Below, piece by piece: positions 15,591 through 24,505 of a stretch of 48,585 nt of DNA. Each line of letters begins with the position of its first letter. The stretch's first letter is position 1. The DNA is from Desulfuromonadales bacterium (GTDB lineage: Bacteria; Desulfobacterota; Desulfuromonadia; Desulfuromonadales; Geopsychrobacteraceae): positions 1 to 48,585 of the forward strand of contig JAFGEL010000046.1 of assembly GCA_016931615.1 (NCBI GenBank), in the 5' to 3' direction. The notes beneath the pieces are model-generated. The model did no database searches. It saw nothing but the letters and a program-made list of their open reading frames with translations, and was not told the DNA's origin. The position numbers were made by a program, and so were the translations under genes.

Positions 15591-16709
15591 TTAAGGGCTG
15601 ATCCATTTTTCTCTGTGAAGTTCGTCAAGCAGCGCCTGTCCTTGACCTAAATCATCAAAAATAATGGCCGACGTCATCGTGGCGCTGGTGACGGCATCGT
15701 ACTTGGGTTGAAAATGCCAGGGGTCAGCAAGTTTCCTACCAACAACGCGGCTGGAAAAATGTCGGACTTCTGCCTCGTTCCACTCGACGTTTCCGTATTT
15801 TGTCAAGTGCAGGGGGACGAAGTCGAGGATCAATCCGTTGCGGTCGAAGATATAGAAAAAATGCACGCTGTGACAGACATCGCAGATCGCTGATCGATTA
15901 CCGACTTCGGCAAAGAGGGGTTGACGTTTACCGTTACGGATCAGGCTGGCGGAATAAACCCAACGATCGCTGGGCAGCTTCAAACGCTGGAAATCCAGCA
16001 AAGCCTGACCATGGGCAGAGAAGGATTGTTTGACCCGTTCAGCTATTTCAGTTTCGCTCTGTGGTGGATTGGGTTGTGTTTCCAGGATTATTTCCTCGCG
16101 CGGCAGGGAAGTAAATTCACTGACGGGCATTTTGAGCAGGTCCTTAAGATAGACGAACAGTTCATTTACCTCTCGGTCAACGCCCAGATGGGTGTCAGTG
16201 ACGACAAAGGTATCCTCAGGGTGATCGCGCAATGCATAGACTGAAAATGGTGTTGGCCCGGCACGCAAAGCACGGTGCAATGTAAATGTGCGATCGGGGA
16301 CTACGGGGAACGCCACGGAATAGATCACGACAAAATCGTCGATTGCTTCGTCATCATTAGCCACTGCGACACCAAGCAGTTTAATCTGTCCGCGGGTTTC
16401 GGGGTCGGCCTCAATCATGCGGTACAGTTGATTGTAGGGGGCTGTCTGTTTCTGGCAGTGGGGGCATAGAACGTTAAGTACCTCAACCAACACAACCCGT
16501 GCGCTGATCTGATTCAGGCTGAACGGACGGTCTTCAACAAGGCCCAGGTAATTACGCTGTGCCAATTCGGGAGGGGGCGGCAACAAGACTTCCGGAAATG
16601 ACTCGCCGCTACTGATCGGCCCGGCTGCCGATGGGGAGCTGATGAGCAAAAACACCAGGAGCGAAAATGCCAGATTGGGAATGATGTGGATTCGGGTCAG
16701 AATCAACAT
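15591..16709 (-). CDS. Exported redoxin fused to a CXXCH and flavinylation-like C-terminal region
   Basis: This 372-residue protein has a signal peptide (about 1-29), then a TlpA/AhpC-type thioredoxin fold with active site CPHC at 82-85 and a probable cis-proline at P154. The C-terminal third carries a c-type heme motif, CDVCH at 276-280. It also carries DAVTSATMTS at 338-347, which fits the Dxx(S/T)(G/S)A(T/S) pattern flavinylated by ApbE in FMN-binding domains, with T344 as the expected acceptor. The protein may therefore shuttle electrons between thiols, heme and flavin in the periplasm (inference). The ATG is preceded by AGAGG at 5 nt. It is followed by no partner gene in this window. Confidence 0.75.
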   Translation of the reverse strand: MLILTRIHIIPNLAFSLLVFLLISSPSAAGPISSGESFPEVLLPPPPELAQRNYLGLVEDRPFSLNQISARVVLVEVLNVLCPHCQKQTAPYNQLYRMIEADPETRGQIKLLGVAVANDDEAIDDFVVIYSVAFPVVPDRTFTLHRALRAGPTPFSVYALRDHPEDTFVVTDTHLGVDREVNELFVYLKDLLKMPVSEFTSLPREEIILETQPNPPQSETEIAERVKQSFSAHGQALLDFQRLKLPSDRWVYSASLIRNGKRQPLFAEVGNRSAICDVCHSVHFFYIFDRNGLILDFVPLHLTKYGNVEWNEAEVRHFSSRVVGRKLADPWHFQPKYDAVTSATMTSAIIFDDLGQGQALLDELHREKWISP

Positions 16710-16823
16710 AAATGCCTCTGAAAAAGAAAGAATTTTTAGGCACTTTTTGACTCTAATACGGAGACCGGTCCTGTTGTCAAATTCCCGAAAGTATTTTATG
16801 TGAATTTACCGGTTGGTAAATGA

Positions 16824-17948
16824 CTAAAGATGAGAAGCTGTTTCATCAAGGCAGGCTGATTTTTTAAGATCTTTTTGTTCCAGCAGAGCACGCCTGGTGG
16901 TTTTGGTCTGGTCAGCCAGATATCGGACCCGCTGGTAGAATAGCGGTAAATTCCCTTCACATGATTTGAGCAGAGTCTGGAATGCCGGAAGCAGTTCACG
17001 GTAGGTGACAATTCCTGCCAGCCGGGCATTGTTGAGCCCGGGCGCCATCCAGTGGTCAAAACCTGGTCCCAGGACACCGGATCTTTTGAGTTCTTCAAAG
17101 TGGTTCCGGGCGGCTTTGAAGAGCTCAAGCTTCGCCCTGCGCATGTCCTGTTCCGACAGTTTTTGCTGGTAAAGCTGAGCCAGTTGTGTTCGCGTGCCAA
17201 GAAGAAACTCCTGGAAATGATCTGCTTGAGAACGCTGAAGCAGGTACTGCTGCCATGCTTCCGTTTCTGAGTGCTGCTGAAACCAGCGCCGGACCCCTTC
17301 AATCTGAACCGTCATGGCAAAGGCTTCGTTGAATGGCGTGTCGTCAGCAACGTATATGAGTTGATGAGCCAGCTCATGAAACAGCAGTCCGGCCAGGCGG
17401 GCCTCGGAAGAAACGACGAAGGTATTCAGGACGGGATCGGGGAACCAGTTCAGAGTTGAGTAGGCCTCAACACCATAAACATCAACATCGTAATTGGCCC
17501 TTCTGAGAGTCCTTGCCAGATCCTGAGCTTTCTCTTCAACGAAGAATCCTTTGTAGCTGACACATCCCGCGAAAGGGAAACACCATTCTTCCGGGATCAG
17601 AGAAAATTCTTTCGTGGCGACAACATTCCAGACAACATAACGGCGCTCTATATCGGCATACTGGCGGTAACTGTGATTATCCGGCAGCCCCAGTTCCGTT
17701 ACCGCGAACTCACGCATCCGCTTAACTTTTTTCAAGCTGTCCCTGGTTTTTGAATTCGTCTGCGGATCTTCGATAACTGAGCTGATAGAACGTGTTTTGG
17801 AGAGTACCTTCATATGTCCTTTGGCGCAGTGCAGGTAGTATCCCAAATCACTACAACCGGAAAGGACGAGCATCGTCAGAAACAGAATGCCCGGGACCAG
17901 CCGCTTCTGGCGGGAGATTCCGGACTTGATGAGAAGAAACTTTGTCAT
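16824..17948 (-). CDS. Putative lipoprotein aminopeptidase (Aminopep/DUF2265 family)
   Basis: This 374-residue zinc metallopeptidase of the predicted aminopeptidase family (COG4324-like) is anchored as a lipoprotein. The lipobox LVLSGC places the acylated cysteine at C32. The zinc motif HELAH is at 191-195, and a probable third ligand E208 lies in FNEAF. A helical C-terminal half follows. It would act on peptides at the periplasmic side of the membrane. Its ATG abuts the stop codon of the retropepsin gene directly (TAGATG), so the two are co-translated. The family is defined by sequence and substrates are not established. Confidence 0.85.
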   Translation of the reverse strand: MTKFLLIKSGISRQKRLVPGILFLTMLVLSGCSDLGYYLHCAKGHMKVLSKTRSISSVIEDPQTNSKTRDSLKKVKRMREFAVTELGLPDNHSYRQYADIERRYVVWNVVATKEFSLIPEEWCFPFAGCVSYKGFFVEEKAQDLARTLRRANYDVDVYGVEAYSTLNWFPDPVLNTFVVSSEARLAGLLFHELAHQLIYVADDTPFNEAFAMTVQIEGVRRWFQQHSETEAWQQYLLQRSQADHFQEFLLGTRTQLAQLYQQKLSEQDMRRAKLELFKAARNHFEELKRSGVLGPGFDHWMAPGLNNARLAGIVTYRELLPAFQTLLKSCEGNLPLFYQRVRYLADQTKTTRRALLEQKDLKKSACLDETASHL

Positions 17949-18869
17949 CTATTGGCGCCAGTGACGTGGTACGCTGTGAGACCTTGCGTAACGCTCAAGT
18001 TGATCGTAAAGTTTCTGTGTTTCCTCCTGCTGTGTCCGGATAAAGCTTTTAACGCGTTCGTAGCTGCTGGTTAAACGGGAATATGGGGAATTGTTCTGGT
18101 CAAGCAGCTCTGCCTGCTCTTGCCAGAAGGGGATATAGTAGGCCAACTCCCTGAAGTTCTTCTGCCACCAGCTACGACTGCGTCCACCGGGGCGATCTTC
18201 CGCCGGCGGACGTTTATGGGCAATCAGGCGCCTGTGGGCTGAGTCGATGGTTAACGAATACTGAGACAGAATGTCCATGCCTATCAGGCCTTGGTAGGCA
18301 GTTGCTTGCTGCGGAATGATATGGGCAGGGATAAACTTTTCCGTGATCGTGCCGAGGCTGAGTTTATCTACGATGGCACGCGTAGCGACTTTGGATCCGC
18401 CTATTCCGGAAATCAGGACCAGCATGTTGTTGCCATCCGGATCTATCAATCCAAGGGCGGATGCCAGGTCCGATGAGAGCACCAACCCCGGAGATCCGGT
18501 ATCGACGAGGATCGGCGCAGTGATACTGTTGTTGAAAGTGACGTCGATAATCACCCGGTCGGCCAGCCCTTCTTTCGCCGTGAAGGGGATGGAGATAAGG
18601 TTTTCATCCAACCCCTTTTCATCCTGTCTTCTTTGTGTGCTCTTGGCCTGCGAGGATTGGGAGCCGGAAGATATGATGTTCAAGTTGCCGGAAGTGGTTT
18701 TGTCTTCCCGAGCTTTTTCACGGAGCTGAGCCGGCACATTCTGAGGAGAGTCGGAAAAATGCCACTTGCCCTGGGCGTCGCGCCAGCGATAAATGTCAGC
18801 ATAAGCGTTTATATCAGGGAAAATACAGCTTATGACACAGCATAAGAATAGCCACCTGATGATGGTCAA
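17949..18869 (-). CDS. Exported DUF4124-retropepsin-like aspartyl protease
   Basis: This protein of about 306 residues has a signal peptide and then a short DUF4124 module (DIYRWRDAQGKWHFSD). A low-complexity linker rich in Ser, Gln and Lys separates it from a retropepsin-like domain. The catalytic motif is VDTGSPGLVLSS with D123, and the conserved GLIGMDILSQY segment follows. One DTG per chain means it should act as a dimer. The start is proposed at TTG 18869 because GAGGA lies 8 nt upstream; a TTG five codons earlier has no site. It overlaps nothing but directly precedes the lipoprotein peptidase gene. A role in envelope protein turnover is inferred. Confidence 0.85.
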   Translation of the reverse strand: MTIIRWLFLCCVISCIFPDINAYADIYRWRDAQGKWHFSDSPQNVPAQLREKAREDKTTSGNLNIISSGSQSSQAKSTQRRQDEKGLDENLISIPFTAKEGLADRVIIDVTFNNSITAPILVDTGSPGLVLSSDLASALGLIDPDGNNMLVLISGIGGSKVATRAIVDKLSLGTITEKFIPAHIIPQQATAYQGLIGMDILSQYSLTIDSAHRRLIAHKRPPAEDRPGGRSRSWWQKNFRELAYYIPFWQEQAELLDQNNSPYSRLTSSYERVKSFIRTQQEETQKLYDQLERYARSHSVPRHWRQ

Positions 18870-18905
18870 GACTTGTATCCTCAATTTTCAAATTGAATTT
18901 TTGCG

Positions 18906-20435
18906 TTATTCAGTCGTTTTTTCCGCTTTGATCACCACATCGATGCGCCGGTTGATGGCCCTCCCCTGAGGGGTGTCATTGGGCGATAAGGGGCGTTCAG
19001 CACCATAGCCGATGGCCGTGACCTTATCCTCAGCCAAGGTGCCGTTAGCGATGAAGTACTGACGAACCGCTTCAGCGCGTTTTTTTGACAGCTGTTCATT
19101 AATCGCCAGAGACCCGGTACTGTCCGTATGCCCCTCGATCACTACGTCCGGATTGCCGAACGTTCTGATGGCCTGGCGGACCTGACTCAACAGGGGATAA
19201 TTGTCCGGCATGATCAGGTCTTTGCCGACCGGAAACTGCATGGCTTTGAGACGGATGATAAGGTTGTCCGCCTGTTTGTAGACTTCGGCATCTTTTGCCG
19301 CAAACAGTCCCTGAACCTCGATAAAGAGCTGTTGAAAACGTTTTTCCGCTTCGAGTCGCGCCTGGGTTTCTTTCTCTTTCATGGCGATCAGTTCACGCTC
19401 GCGTTGAACCTTTTTGCTGTCCCCTTCCAGTGCGGCGATCTGTTTCCTCTGCGCGTCGATCGTCGTTTCAAGTTCGGTGATTTTCGTGCTGAATGTTTCA
19501 TTCTCCTGCTGCCGCAGAGCCTTGAGGTTTTTGTTGTCATCGAGCAGGGAAATCACCGATTGGATGATATTCTCCAGTTGCAGATCGGTCGATTCATTGC
19601 GCAGGTCGCGGGCGCCGAGTTGGTTGGTGATCTGGTGCAGTCGCGCTTCACTCCACAGGGCCAGGGCTTCGGGCGACATCAGGCTGAGCTTTTGACTGAG
19701 GGCCATAATCTGTCCGACCCGCTGGGCCTGAAACAGGGCTTCATTGGCCTTTTCCTGCATTTTTTCCCGTTCATAGCGTTGTTCGGTGATAAACTGGTCG
19801 GCGTCATTCAGGGCTTTCTGGGCAATGGCAAGAATCGTCGGGGTGGTGTCATCCGCCCCCATTGCTTCAGCCTCGGCAATCAGTTCACGAACTTTTCCCA
19901 AAGTTTTTTCCTTGATAGCCCGCAATTCCAGGTCGGCGTACCCTTGGGCAACTTTCTGTTCATATTTCCTCGCCCTGTCCAACTGATCGTTTTCGATATC
20001 CATAGTTAGGCCGATGAAACGGTTTTCGAGATCCTGATAGTCAAGGGCGTAGGCGGCGGCTCCCGCTTCGTGGGCGAGGTTGCGTGCCTTGATGGCATCG
20101 GGAATTGTCGTACGGGCCTTCGCACTGTATTCCTCGGCTTTTTTAAAGTGGGCGTGGCCGTAGGCAACATTTTTCAGTATGCCGGCAACAGAATCATTGT
20201 GCGCCAGGCCATAACGTGCTTTATCAAGATAGCTTTCGGCTTTGGCATACCAGGTCGGTGAGAGAACGTTGATCTGCTCGGCACGGCCACTGGTCAGGGC
20301 GGCTTCCAGCTCAAATATTTTCGTGCTCGGATTTTCTGTTACCTCAATCGGTTCAACCTTCAGGGCCGGTCCTGAACAGGCGGCTAAAAAAACTGACAGC
20401 AGGATAAAAACAGCCAACAGTTTACCGGTTTTCAT
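18906..20435 (-). CDS. OmpA-family lipoprotein with long coiled-coil region
   Basis: This 509-residue outer-membrane lipoprotein has a lipobox LAAC with the acylated Cys near residue 20. Residues about 40-380 are strongly helical and contain heptad-like stretches. The C-terminal OmpA domain (about 390-509) holds the peptidoglycan-binding pattern IEGHTDSTGS...NEQLSKKRAEAVRQYF...GYGAERP...NRRIDVVI. It should tether the outer membrane to peptidoglycan. The start has AAAGGATC upstream. It leads the retropepsin and aminopeptidase genes on the same strand. Confidence 0.9.
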   Translation of the reverse strand: MKTGKLLAVFILLSVFLAACSGPALKVEPIEVTENPSTKIFELEAALTSGRAEQINVLSPTWYAKAESYLDKARYGLAHNDSVAGILKNVAYGHAHFKKAEEYSAKARTTIPDAIKARNLAHEAGAAAYALDYQDLENRFIGLTMDIENDQLDRARKYEQKVAQGYADLELRAIKEKTLGKVRELIAEAEAMGADDTTPTILAIAQKALNDADQFITEQRYEREKMQEKANEALFQAQRVGQIMALSQKLSLMSPEALALWSEARLHQITNQLGARDLRNESTDLQLENIIQSVISLLDDNKNLKALRQQENETFSTKITELETTIDAQRKQIAALEGDSKKVQRERELIAMKEKETQARLEAEKRFQQLFIEVQGLFAAKDAEVYKQADNLIIRLKAMQFPVGKDLIMPDNYPLLSQVRQAIRTFGNPDVVIEGHTDSTGSLAINEQLSKKRAEAVRQYFIANGTLAEDKVTAIGYGAERPLSPNDTPQGRAINRRIDVVIKAEKTTE

Positions 20436-20620
20436 GGCGCGGATCCTTTCATCTGAAAACTCTTGTCGGTCACAATGTTATCCCTTCACACAGCACCTTT
20501 TGATCAAACTGCAAAAGTGAGGGACAGACTGATTTCAGTATGCGCCCAAATGTTTTTTCGAACAATACGGGCATTATTGAAAAATGTTCCCGCCATGGTT
20601 TAATTACTGGGGGAGGCTCA

Positions 20621-21418
20621 ATGCGCTTTGTTCTTTACAATATCCGCTACGCGACAGGTGTCAAGGCTCATGGTTTTGTTCGTTCATCACGCCGCAACCT
20701 GGAACGGATCGGGGCTTTTCTACAGGATCTTGAACCTGACCTGGTCGGACTGGTCGAAGTCGACTACGGCTCGTACCGCATGGGTCGCGAGAACCAGGCC
20801 GAGCTTCTGGCGCAAACCCTCGGACATTATCATTCCTATGCAACGAAATATGGCCGGCACTCAGTGTGGCGCCATGTCCCCGTGTTAAATCGTCAGGGAA
20901 ATGCTTTTCTCGCCCGGGATCGCATCAGGAATGAGACCTTCCATTTTTTTGAGCGGGGGATGAAACGCCTGGTCATCGAGCTTGAACTCGAGCATCTGGA
21001 TGTATACCTGGTGCATCTATCACTCGGAGGGCGTGCCCGTCACCAACAATTATCTTCGCTCTACAGCCTGGTGAAAAAAAATGAAAAACCCTGCATTGTG
21101 GCCGGTGACTTTAATCTGCTCTGGGGTGAAAATGAGATTGATCTGTTTCTTGCCGCAACGGGTTTGAACAACGCAAACAGCAGTGGGTTGCCGACATATC
21201 CAAGTGGAAATCCGAGTCGACATCTCGATTTTGTTCTTTACAGTTCAGGGATCAATGTGCGCGATTTTAAAATACCGCCTGTCGAACTCTCTGACCATTT
21301 ACCCCTGGTTGTCGATTTTGACGTTCAGGTTGCCGAAGATCATCGTGAAAAACATCGTGAAGTGCACTGTTCGTGCAGGAAATATACTGAACTGAATCTC
21401 AGTGAATTGTCACGCTGA
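20621..21418 (+). CDS. Endonuclease/exonuclease/phosphatase family protein
   Basis: This 265-residue protein of the EEP (DNase I-like) fold is a metal-dependent phosphodiesterase. Family residues are visible in VGLVEVD (metal-binding Glu), VAGDFNLLW (Asp/Asn pair) and LSDHLPLVVDF (catalytic Asp/His). No signal peptide is seen. The ATG at 20621 has GGGGGAGG immediately upstream, which fixes the start against a longer frame beginning 81 nt earlier. Substrates in the family range from DNA to phospholipids and cannot be chosen here. Its 3' end overlaps the convergent alkyltransferase-like gene by 9 bp. Confidence 0.88.
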   Translation: MRFVLYNIRYATGVKAHGFVRSSRRNLERIGAFLQDLEPDLVGLVEVDYGSYRMGRENQAELLAQTLGHYHSYATKYGRHSVWRHVPVLNRQGNAFLARDRIRNETFHFFERGMKRLVIELELEHLDVYLVHLSLGGRARHQQLSSLYSLVKKNEKPCIVAGDFNLLWGENEIDLFLAATGLNNANSSGLPTYPSGNPSRHLDFVLYSSGINVRDFKIPPVELSDHLPLVVDFDVQVAEDHREKHREVHCSCRKYTELNLSELSR

Positions 21419-21751
21419 CTTCTTTCCGTCAGATCCTGGAACCCTCCAGGCGAATTTTTTCAGATCGACCCGCCCCCTTGAGTCAAAGATTATCCCTTCG
21501 GCTTTGAGAAGGTCATGTTGAAAGGTGTGACCGTCACTATCTGACCGACGACTGATTTTCCCTTGATGATTGATGACCCGTTGCCATGGAATCCCCTGAT
21601 TTTGAGGGGTCATGGCCATGGCAAAGCCGACAATTCTGGGTGTGGTTCCTACACACTTGGCAATCTCTCCGTAGGTTGTGACCTGACCGTATGGGATTTC
21701 ACTTACCAAGGCGTAAATACGCTGATACAGATGCGGATTGCTCTCTGTCAT
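21410..21751 (-). CDS. Alkyltransferase-like protein (ATL), MGMT fold without active cysteine
   Basis: This 113-residue protein matches the DNA-binding domain of O6-methylguanine-DNA methyltransferase. The motif PCHRV is replaced by PWQRV at 55-59, so the alkyl-accepting cysteine is Trp (W56). ATL proteins of this kind bind O6-alkylguanine lesions without repairing them and hand them to nucleotide excision repair. The helix-turn-helix with its recognition helix (YGEIAKCVGTTPRIVG) is intact. It lies 10 bp downstream of csaA on the same strand. Confidence 0.9.
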   Translation of the reverse strand: MTESNPHLYQRIYALVSEIPYGQVTTYGEIAKCVGTTPRIVGFAMAMTPQNQGIPWQRVINHQGKISRRSDSDGHTFQHDLLKAEGIIFDSRGRVDLKKFAWRVPGSDGKKSA

Positions 21752-21760
21752 AAAGAAGAA

Positions 21761-22099
21761 CTATCCCAGCTTGGCCCCATTTTTGACCGGGCGTTCAGGA
21801 ACAGCAAGAACAACAGAACGGTCATCCTGGTAGAAGCCGGTGAGTAGAAACTCGGACCGGAATGGACCGATCTGTTTTGCCGGAAAGTTCACGACTCCGA
21901 TGATTTGACGGCCAACCAGGTTTTCTTTGCTGTAGAGGTCCGTGACCTGCGCGCTGGTTTTTTTAATCCCGATCTCGGGACCGAAGTCGGCCTGGATTTT
22001 ATAGGCGGGGACTCTGGCTTGCGGAAAATCTTCAACGCTGAGAATGGTTCCGCAACGCAGCTCAACCACTTCAAAGTCTTGCCAGGATATTTCTTTCAT
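21761..22099 (-). CDS. csaA: tRNA-binding domain protein CsaA
   Basis: This 112-residue protein is a single OB-fold tRNA-binding domain of the CsaA type. The family pattern [11 protein letters not shown], the internal KIQADFG and the C-terminal [15 protein letters not shown] are present. CsaA is described as a chaperone and tRNA-binding protein linked to protein export in Bacillus; its role in this group is not established. The gene lies between the universal stress protein and ATL genes on the same strand, probably one transcript. Confidence 0.9.
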   Translation of the reverse strand: MKEISWQDFEVVELRCGTILSVEDFPQARVPAYKIQADFGPEIGIKKTSAQVTDLYSKENLVGRQIIGVVNFPAKQIGPFRSEFLLTGFYQDDRSVVLAVPERPVKNGAKLG

Positions 22100-22132
22100 G
22101 GAGTTTCCCGTTTTTGTTGTGGACCCGTGCGG

Positions 22133-22945
22133 CTAGTGTGACATCAGCACCGGAGCGGTCATGTGTTGCAGCAGGTGACGACCGGTTTCTCCCAGGGTCT
22201 GATAGCCCCGGCGGAACTGCGATGTCGCTCCCATGACCAGCAGGTCGGCGCCATATTCCGCACAGCGATTGAGCAGCAGATCACCGACGGCCAGGTCACT
22301 GCCGGTGACACGTTTTTCACAAGACAGGGGCAGCTGGTAGCGGGCCATGTGGGTGCAGATATCAGCTTCGTGAGACTGATAAACATCATCCCCTTCTCGC
22401 CCCTGAACCGTAATTACTTTGACATGTTCGGCTTTGCGCAGCACCGGCATGGCGTCATGTAGGGCTCGAGAAGATTCGGGGCCGCCGCGCCAGGCGAGTA
22501 ATATACGCTTTATCGGCTGATTGAAAGCTCCGGCATAAGGGACAATCAGAACCGGACGCCCGGAGCCGAGGACTGCCATTTCAGGGAGGTTGTCCGGAAT
22601 GGCTCGGTCGGGTTTTTCGACGTCAGTCTGGCTGATAACCAGCAGATCACGGTAATGAGCATAAAGGTTGATGGCGTTGACCAGGTTCAGGCCGCTCTTA
22701 TGGCTGTCGACACAGATCCAGTCGCATCCAACCTCGTATTTTTCTGCCTGTTGTCTGAAGTTCACTTCGGCTTCCCGAGCAAGATCACGCCCCTCCGGGT
22801 GGTGGGCGGTGAAATGCGGGTGGGGAATCACATAGATCCCGGTCAACTGAGATTGCTGCTGCCTGGCAAGCTGCAGAGCAACGTCCAATCGCGAAGCGCA
22901 GGTCGGGCGATGGTCGATATGAACCAGGATATCTTTTAAGTTCAT
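22133..22945 (-). CDS. Tandem universal stress protein
   Basis: This 270-residue cytoplasmic protein has two USP domains of about 135 residues each. The second ends in GADLLVMGATSQFRRGYQTLGETGRHLLQHMTAPVLMSH, abbreviated here by its motif G-2x-G-9x-G(S/T)-like ATP-binding signature. The first domain lacks a clear copy of that signature and is probably degenerate. AAGGAG lies 9 nt before the ATG. It is downstream of livF with a ~70-bp gap on the same strand. Function in stress survival is assumed from the family. Confidence 0.85.
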   Translation of the reverse strand: MNLKDILVHIDHRPTCASRLDVALQLARQQQSQLTGIYVIPHPHFTAHHPEGRDLAREAEVNFRQQAEKYEVGCDWICVDSHKSGLNLVNAINLYAHYRDLLVISQTDVEKPDRAIPDNLPEMAVLGSGRPVLIVPYAGAFNQPIKRILLAWRGGPESSRALHDAMPVLRKAEHVKVITVQGREGDDVYQSHEADICTHMARYQLPLSCEKRVTGSDLAVGDLLLNRCAEYGADLLVMGATSQFRRGYQTLGETGRHLLQHMTAPVLMSH

Positions 22946-23016
22946 GCTTTTTTCTCCTTGCGCTTGAAAGAATGGATTTCAGGAACCGTAAAGAGCTTGT
23001 TCCGGGTCGTGAAAGC

Positions 23017-23736
23017 TTAATGTTTTTTGCCCAGATAAGCTTCCTGGACCTTTTCAGAGGCCAGTAACTCGGCAGAGGTTCCCTCAAGGGCAATTTTCCC
23101 GACATCCAGAACATAGCCGCGGTCGGCGAGTTTCAGCGCGGCCTTGGCATTCTGTTCGACCAGCAGCACAGTGACCCCTTTGCCAGCGATGGCTTTGATC
23201 TGCTCAAAAATTGCTTTGACCAGAATCGGGGCGATTCCGAGGGAGGGCTCATCGAGTAATAACATTTCCGGATCACTCATCAGCGAGCGGCCGATGGCCA
23301 GCATCTGCTGTTCCCCACCCGACAGGGTACCGGCCAGCTGTTTGCGGCGTTCCTGCAGCCTGGGGAACAGCTCGTAGACCCAGTTGAGGGTTTCCTTGTT
23401 GACTTTGCTCCGGGTAAAAGCTCCCAGCATCAGGTTCTCTTCAACCGTCAGGATGCTGAACACCCGGCGTCCTTCCGGCGAGTGGCTGATGCCGAGCTTG
23501 ACGATTTTGTGTGCCGGCAAATGCGTCAGCTCAATCCCTTTGAATTTAATTGAACCGTTCTTGGCTTTGAGTAATTGACTGATGGTGCGCATCGTGGTGG
23601 TTTTGCCCGCCCCGTTGGCGCCCAGAATGGTCACAATCTCGCCTTTACGCACTTCAAGTGAGATCCCCTTGATGGCAGCAATACTGCCGTAAGAGACCTC
23701 GAGATCTTTGATTTCGAACAGGACGTCGTTACTCAT
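23017..23736 (-). CDS. livF: Branched-chain amino acid ABC transporter ATP-binding protein LivF
   Basis: This 239-residue ABC ATPase has Walker A GANGAGKT, the LSGGEQQMLAIGRSLM signature and Walker B LLLLDEPSLG. The pattern SYGSIAAIKGISLEV at the N-terminus and LVEQN..AALKLADR near the H-loop are typical of LivF. It powers import of branched-chain and related hydrophobic amino acids together with LivG. The ATG at 23736 has GAGG 6 nt upstream and overlaps the end of livG, so it is translationally coupled. Confidence 0.95.
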   Translation of the reverse strand: MSNDVLFEIKDLEVSYGSIAAIKGISLEVRKGEIVTILGANGAGKTTTMRTISQLLKAKNGSIKFKGIELTHLPAHKIVKLGISHSPEGRRVFSILTVEENLMLGAFTRSKVNKETLNWVYELFPRLQERRKQLAGTLSGGEQQMLAIGRSLMSDPEMLLLDEPSLGIAPILVKAIFEQIKAIAGKGVTVLLVEQNAKAALKLADRGYVLDVGKIALEGTSAELLASEKVQEAYLGKKH

Positions 23737-24505
23737 CGTCATCCTCACTTCCCAGGTAGGCTTCGATCACGGCCGGATTCTTTTGGATTTCCTCCGGTGT
23801 TCCTTCGGCGATCTGCTTGCCGAAATTGATGACGGTCAGATAATCGGTGACCTCCATCACCATGTCCATGTCATGCTCGATCAGCAGGACGGTAATACCC
23901 TGGTCGCGGATCTTGAAGATCGTTTCCAGCAATTCCATGGTTTCCTTGTCATTCAGTCCGGCGGCCGGTTCGTCGAGAATCAGCAGGGTCGGATCAACCG
24001 CCATGGCCCGGGCCATTTCAACCCGGCGCTGAATTCCGTAGGGGAGGGATCCGGCCGGCATGGCGGCGAACTCACTCAGGTTGAAGAAATTGAGCTGCTG
24101 TTCAACTTTCTTCCAATTGTCCAGCTCATCGCGCTTTTTGCCCGGAGTCGGAACGATCCCGTGCCACCAGTGCTGGCAGCTCTTGATATGACGCCCACTC
24201 ATGATGTTTTCGGCGACCGACATCTGGCTGAACAGGCGAATGGTCTGAAAGGTGCGGACAATGCCCCGATCGACGATCTGATAAGGGGTTAGCCCGCGGA
24301 TCTCTTCACCACGCCAGTTCACCGAACCCTCTTCAGATTTGTAGATGCCGGTGATGCAATTGAACACCGTGGTTTTGCCGGCCCCGTTGGGACCGATAAT
24401 ACCGTAGATCTGCCCCTCCTGAACCTTCATGCTCAGATCATCGACAGCTGTCAAACCACCGAAGCGTTTGGTGACATTGGTCAGAATCAGTTCGTTATGC
24501 GCCAT
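23729..24505 (-). CDS. livG: Branched-chain amino acid ABC transporter ATP-binding protein LivG
   Basis: This 258-residue ABC ATPase has Walker A GPNGAGKT and Walker B LLILDEPAAGLN. The LivG-specific N-terminal KRFGGLTAVDDLS and the long insert after GIVRTFQTIRLF are also present. Its signature loop is less canonical, LPYGIQRRVEMARAM, as is normal for LivG. The gene overlaps livM by 11 nt, and AAGGGGGG precedes the ATG. Confidence 0.95.
   Translation of the reverse strand: MAHNELILTNVTKRFGGLTAVDDLSMKVQEGQIYGIIGPNGAGKTTVFNCITGIYKSEEGSVNWRGEEIRGLTPYQIVDRGIVRTFQTIRLFSQMSVAENIMSGRHIKSCQHWWHGIVPTPGKKRDELDNWKKVEQQLNFFNLSEFAAMPAGSLPYGIQRRVEMARAMAVDPTLLILDEPAAGLNDKETMELLETIFKIRDQGITVLLIEHDMDMVMEVTDYLTVINFGKQIAEGTPEEIQKNPAVIEAYLGSEDDDE

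Noticed and set aside
18906-20009. A 293-codon plus-strand frame opposite the OmpA lipoprotein
   Set aside because: The OmpA domain, lipobox and Shine-Dalgarno are clear on the minus strand; the plus-strand frame is rich in Phe/Leu/Gly with no motif.
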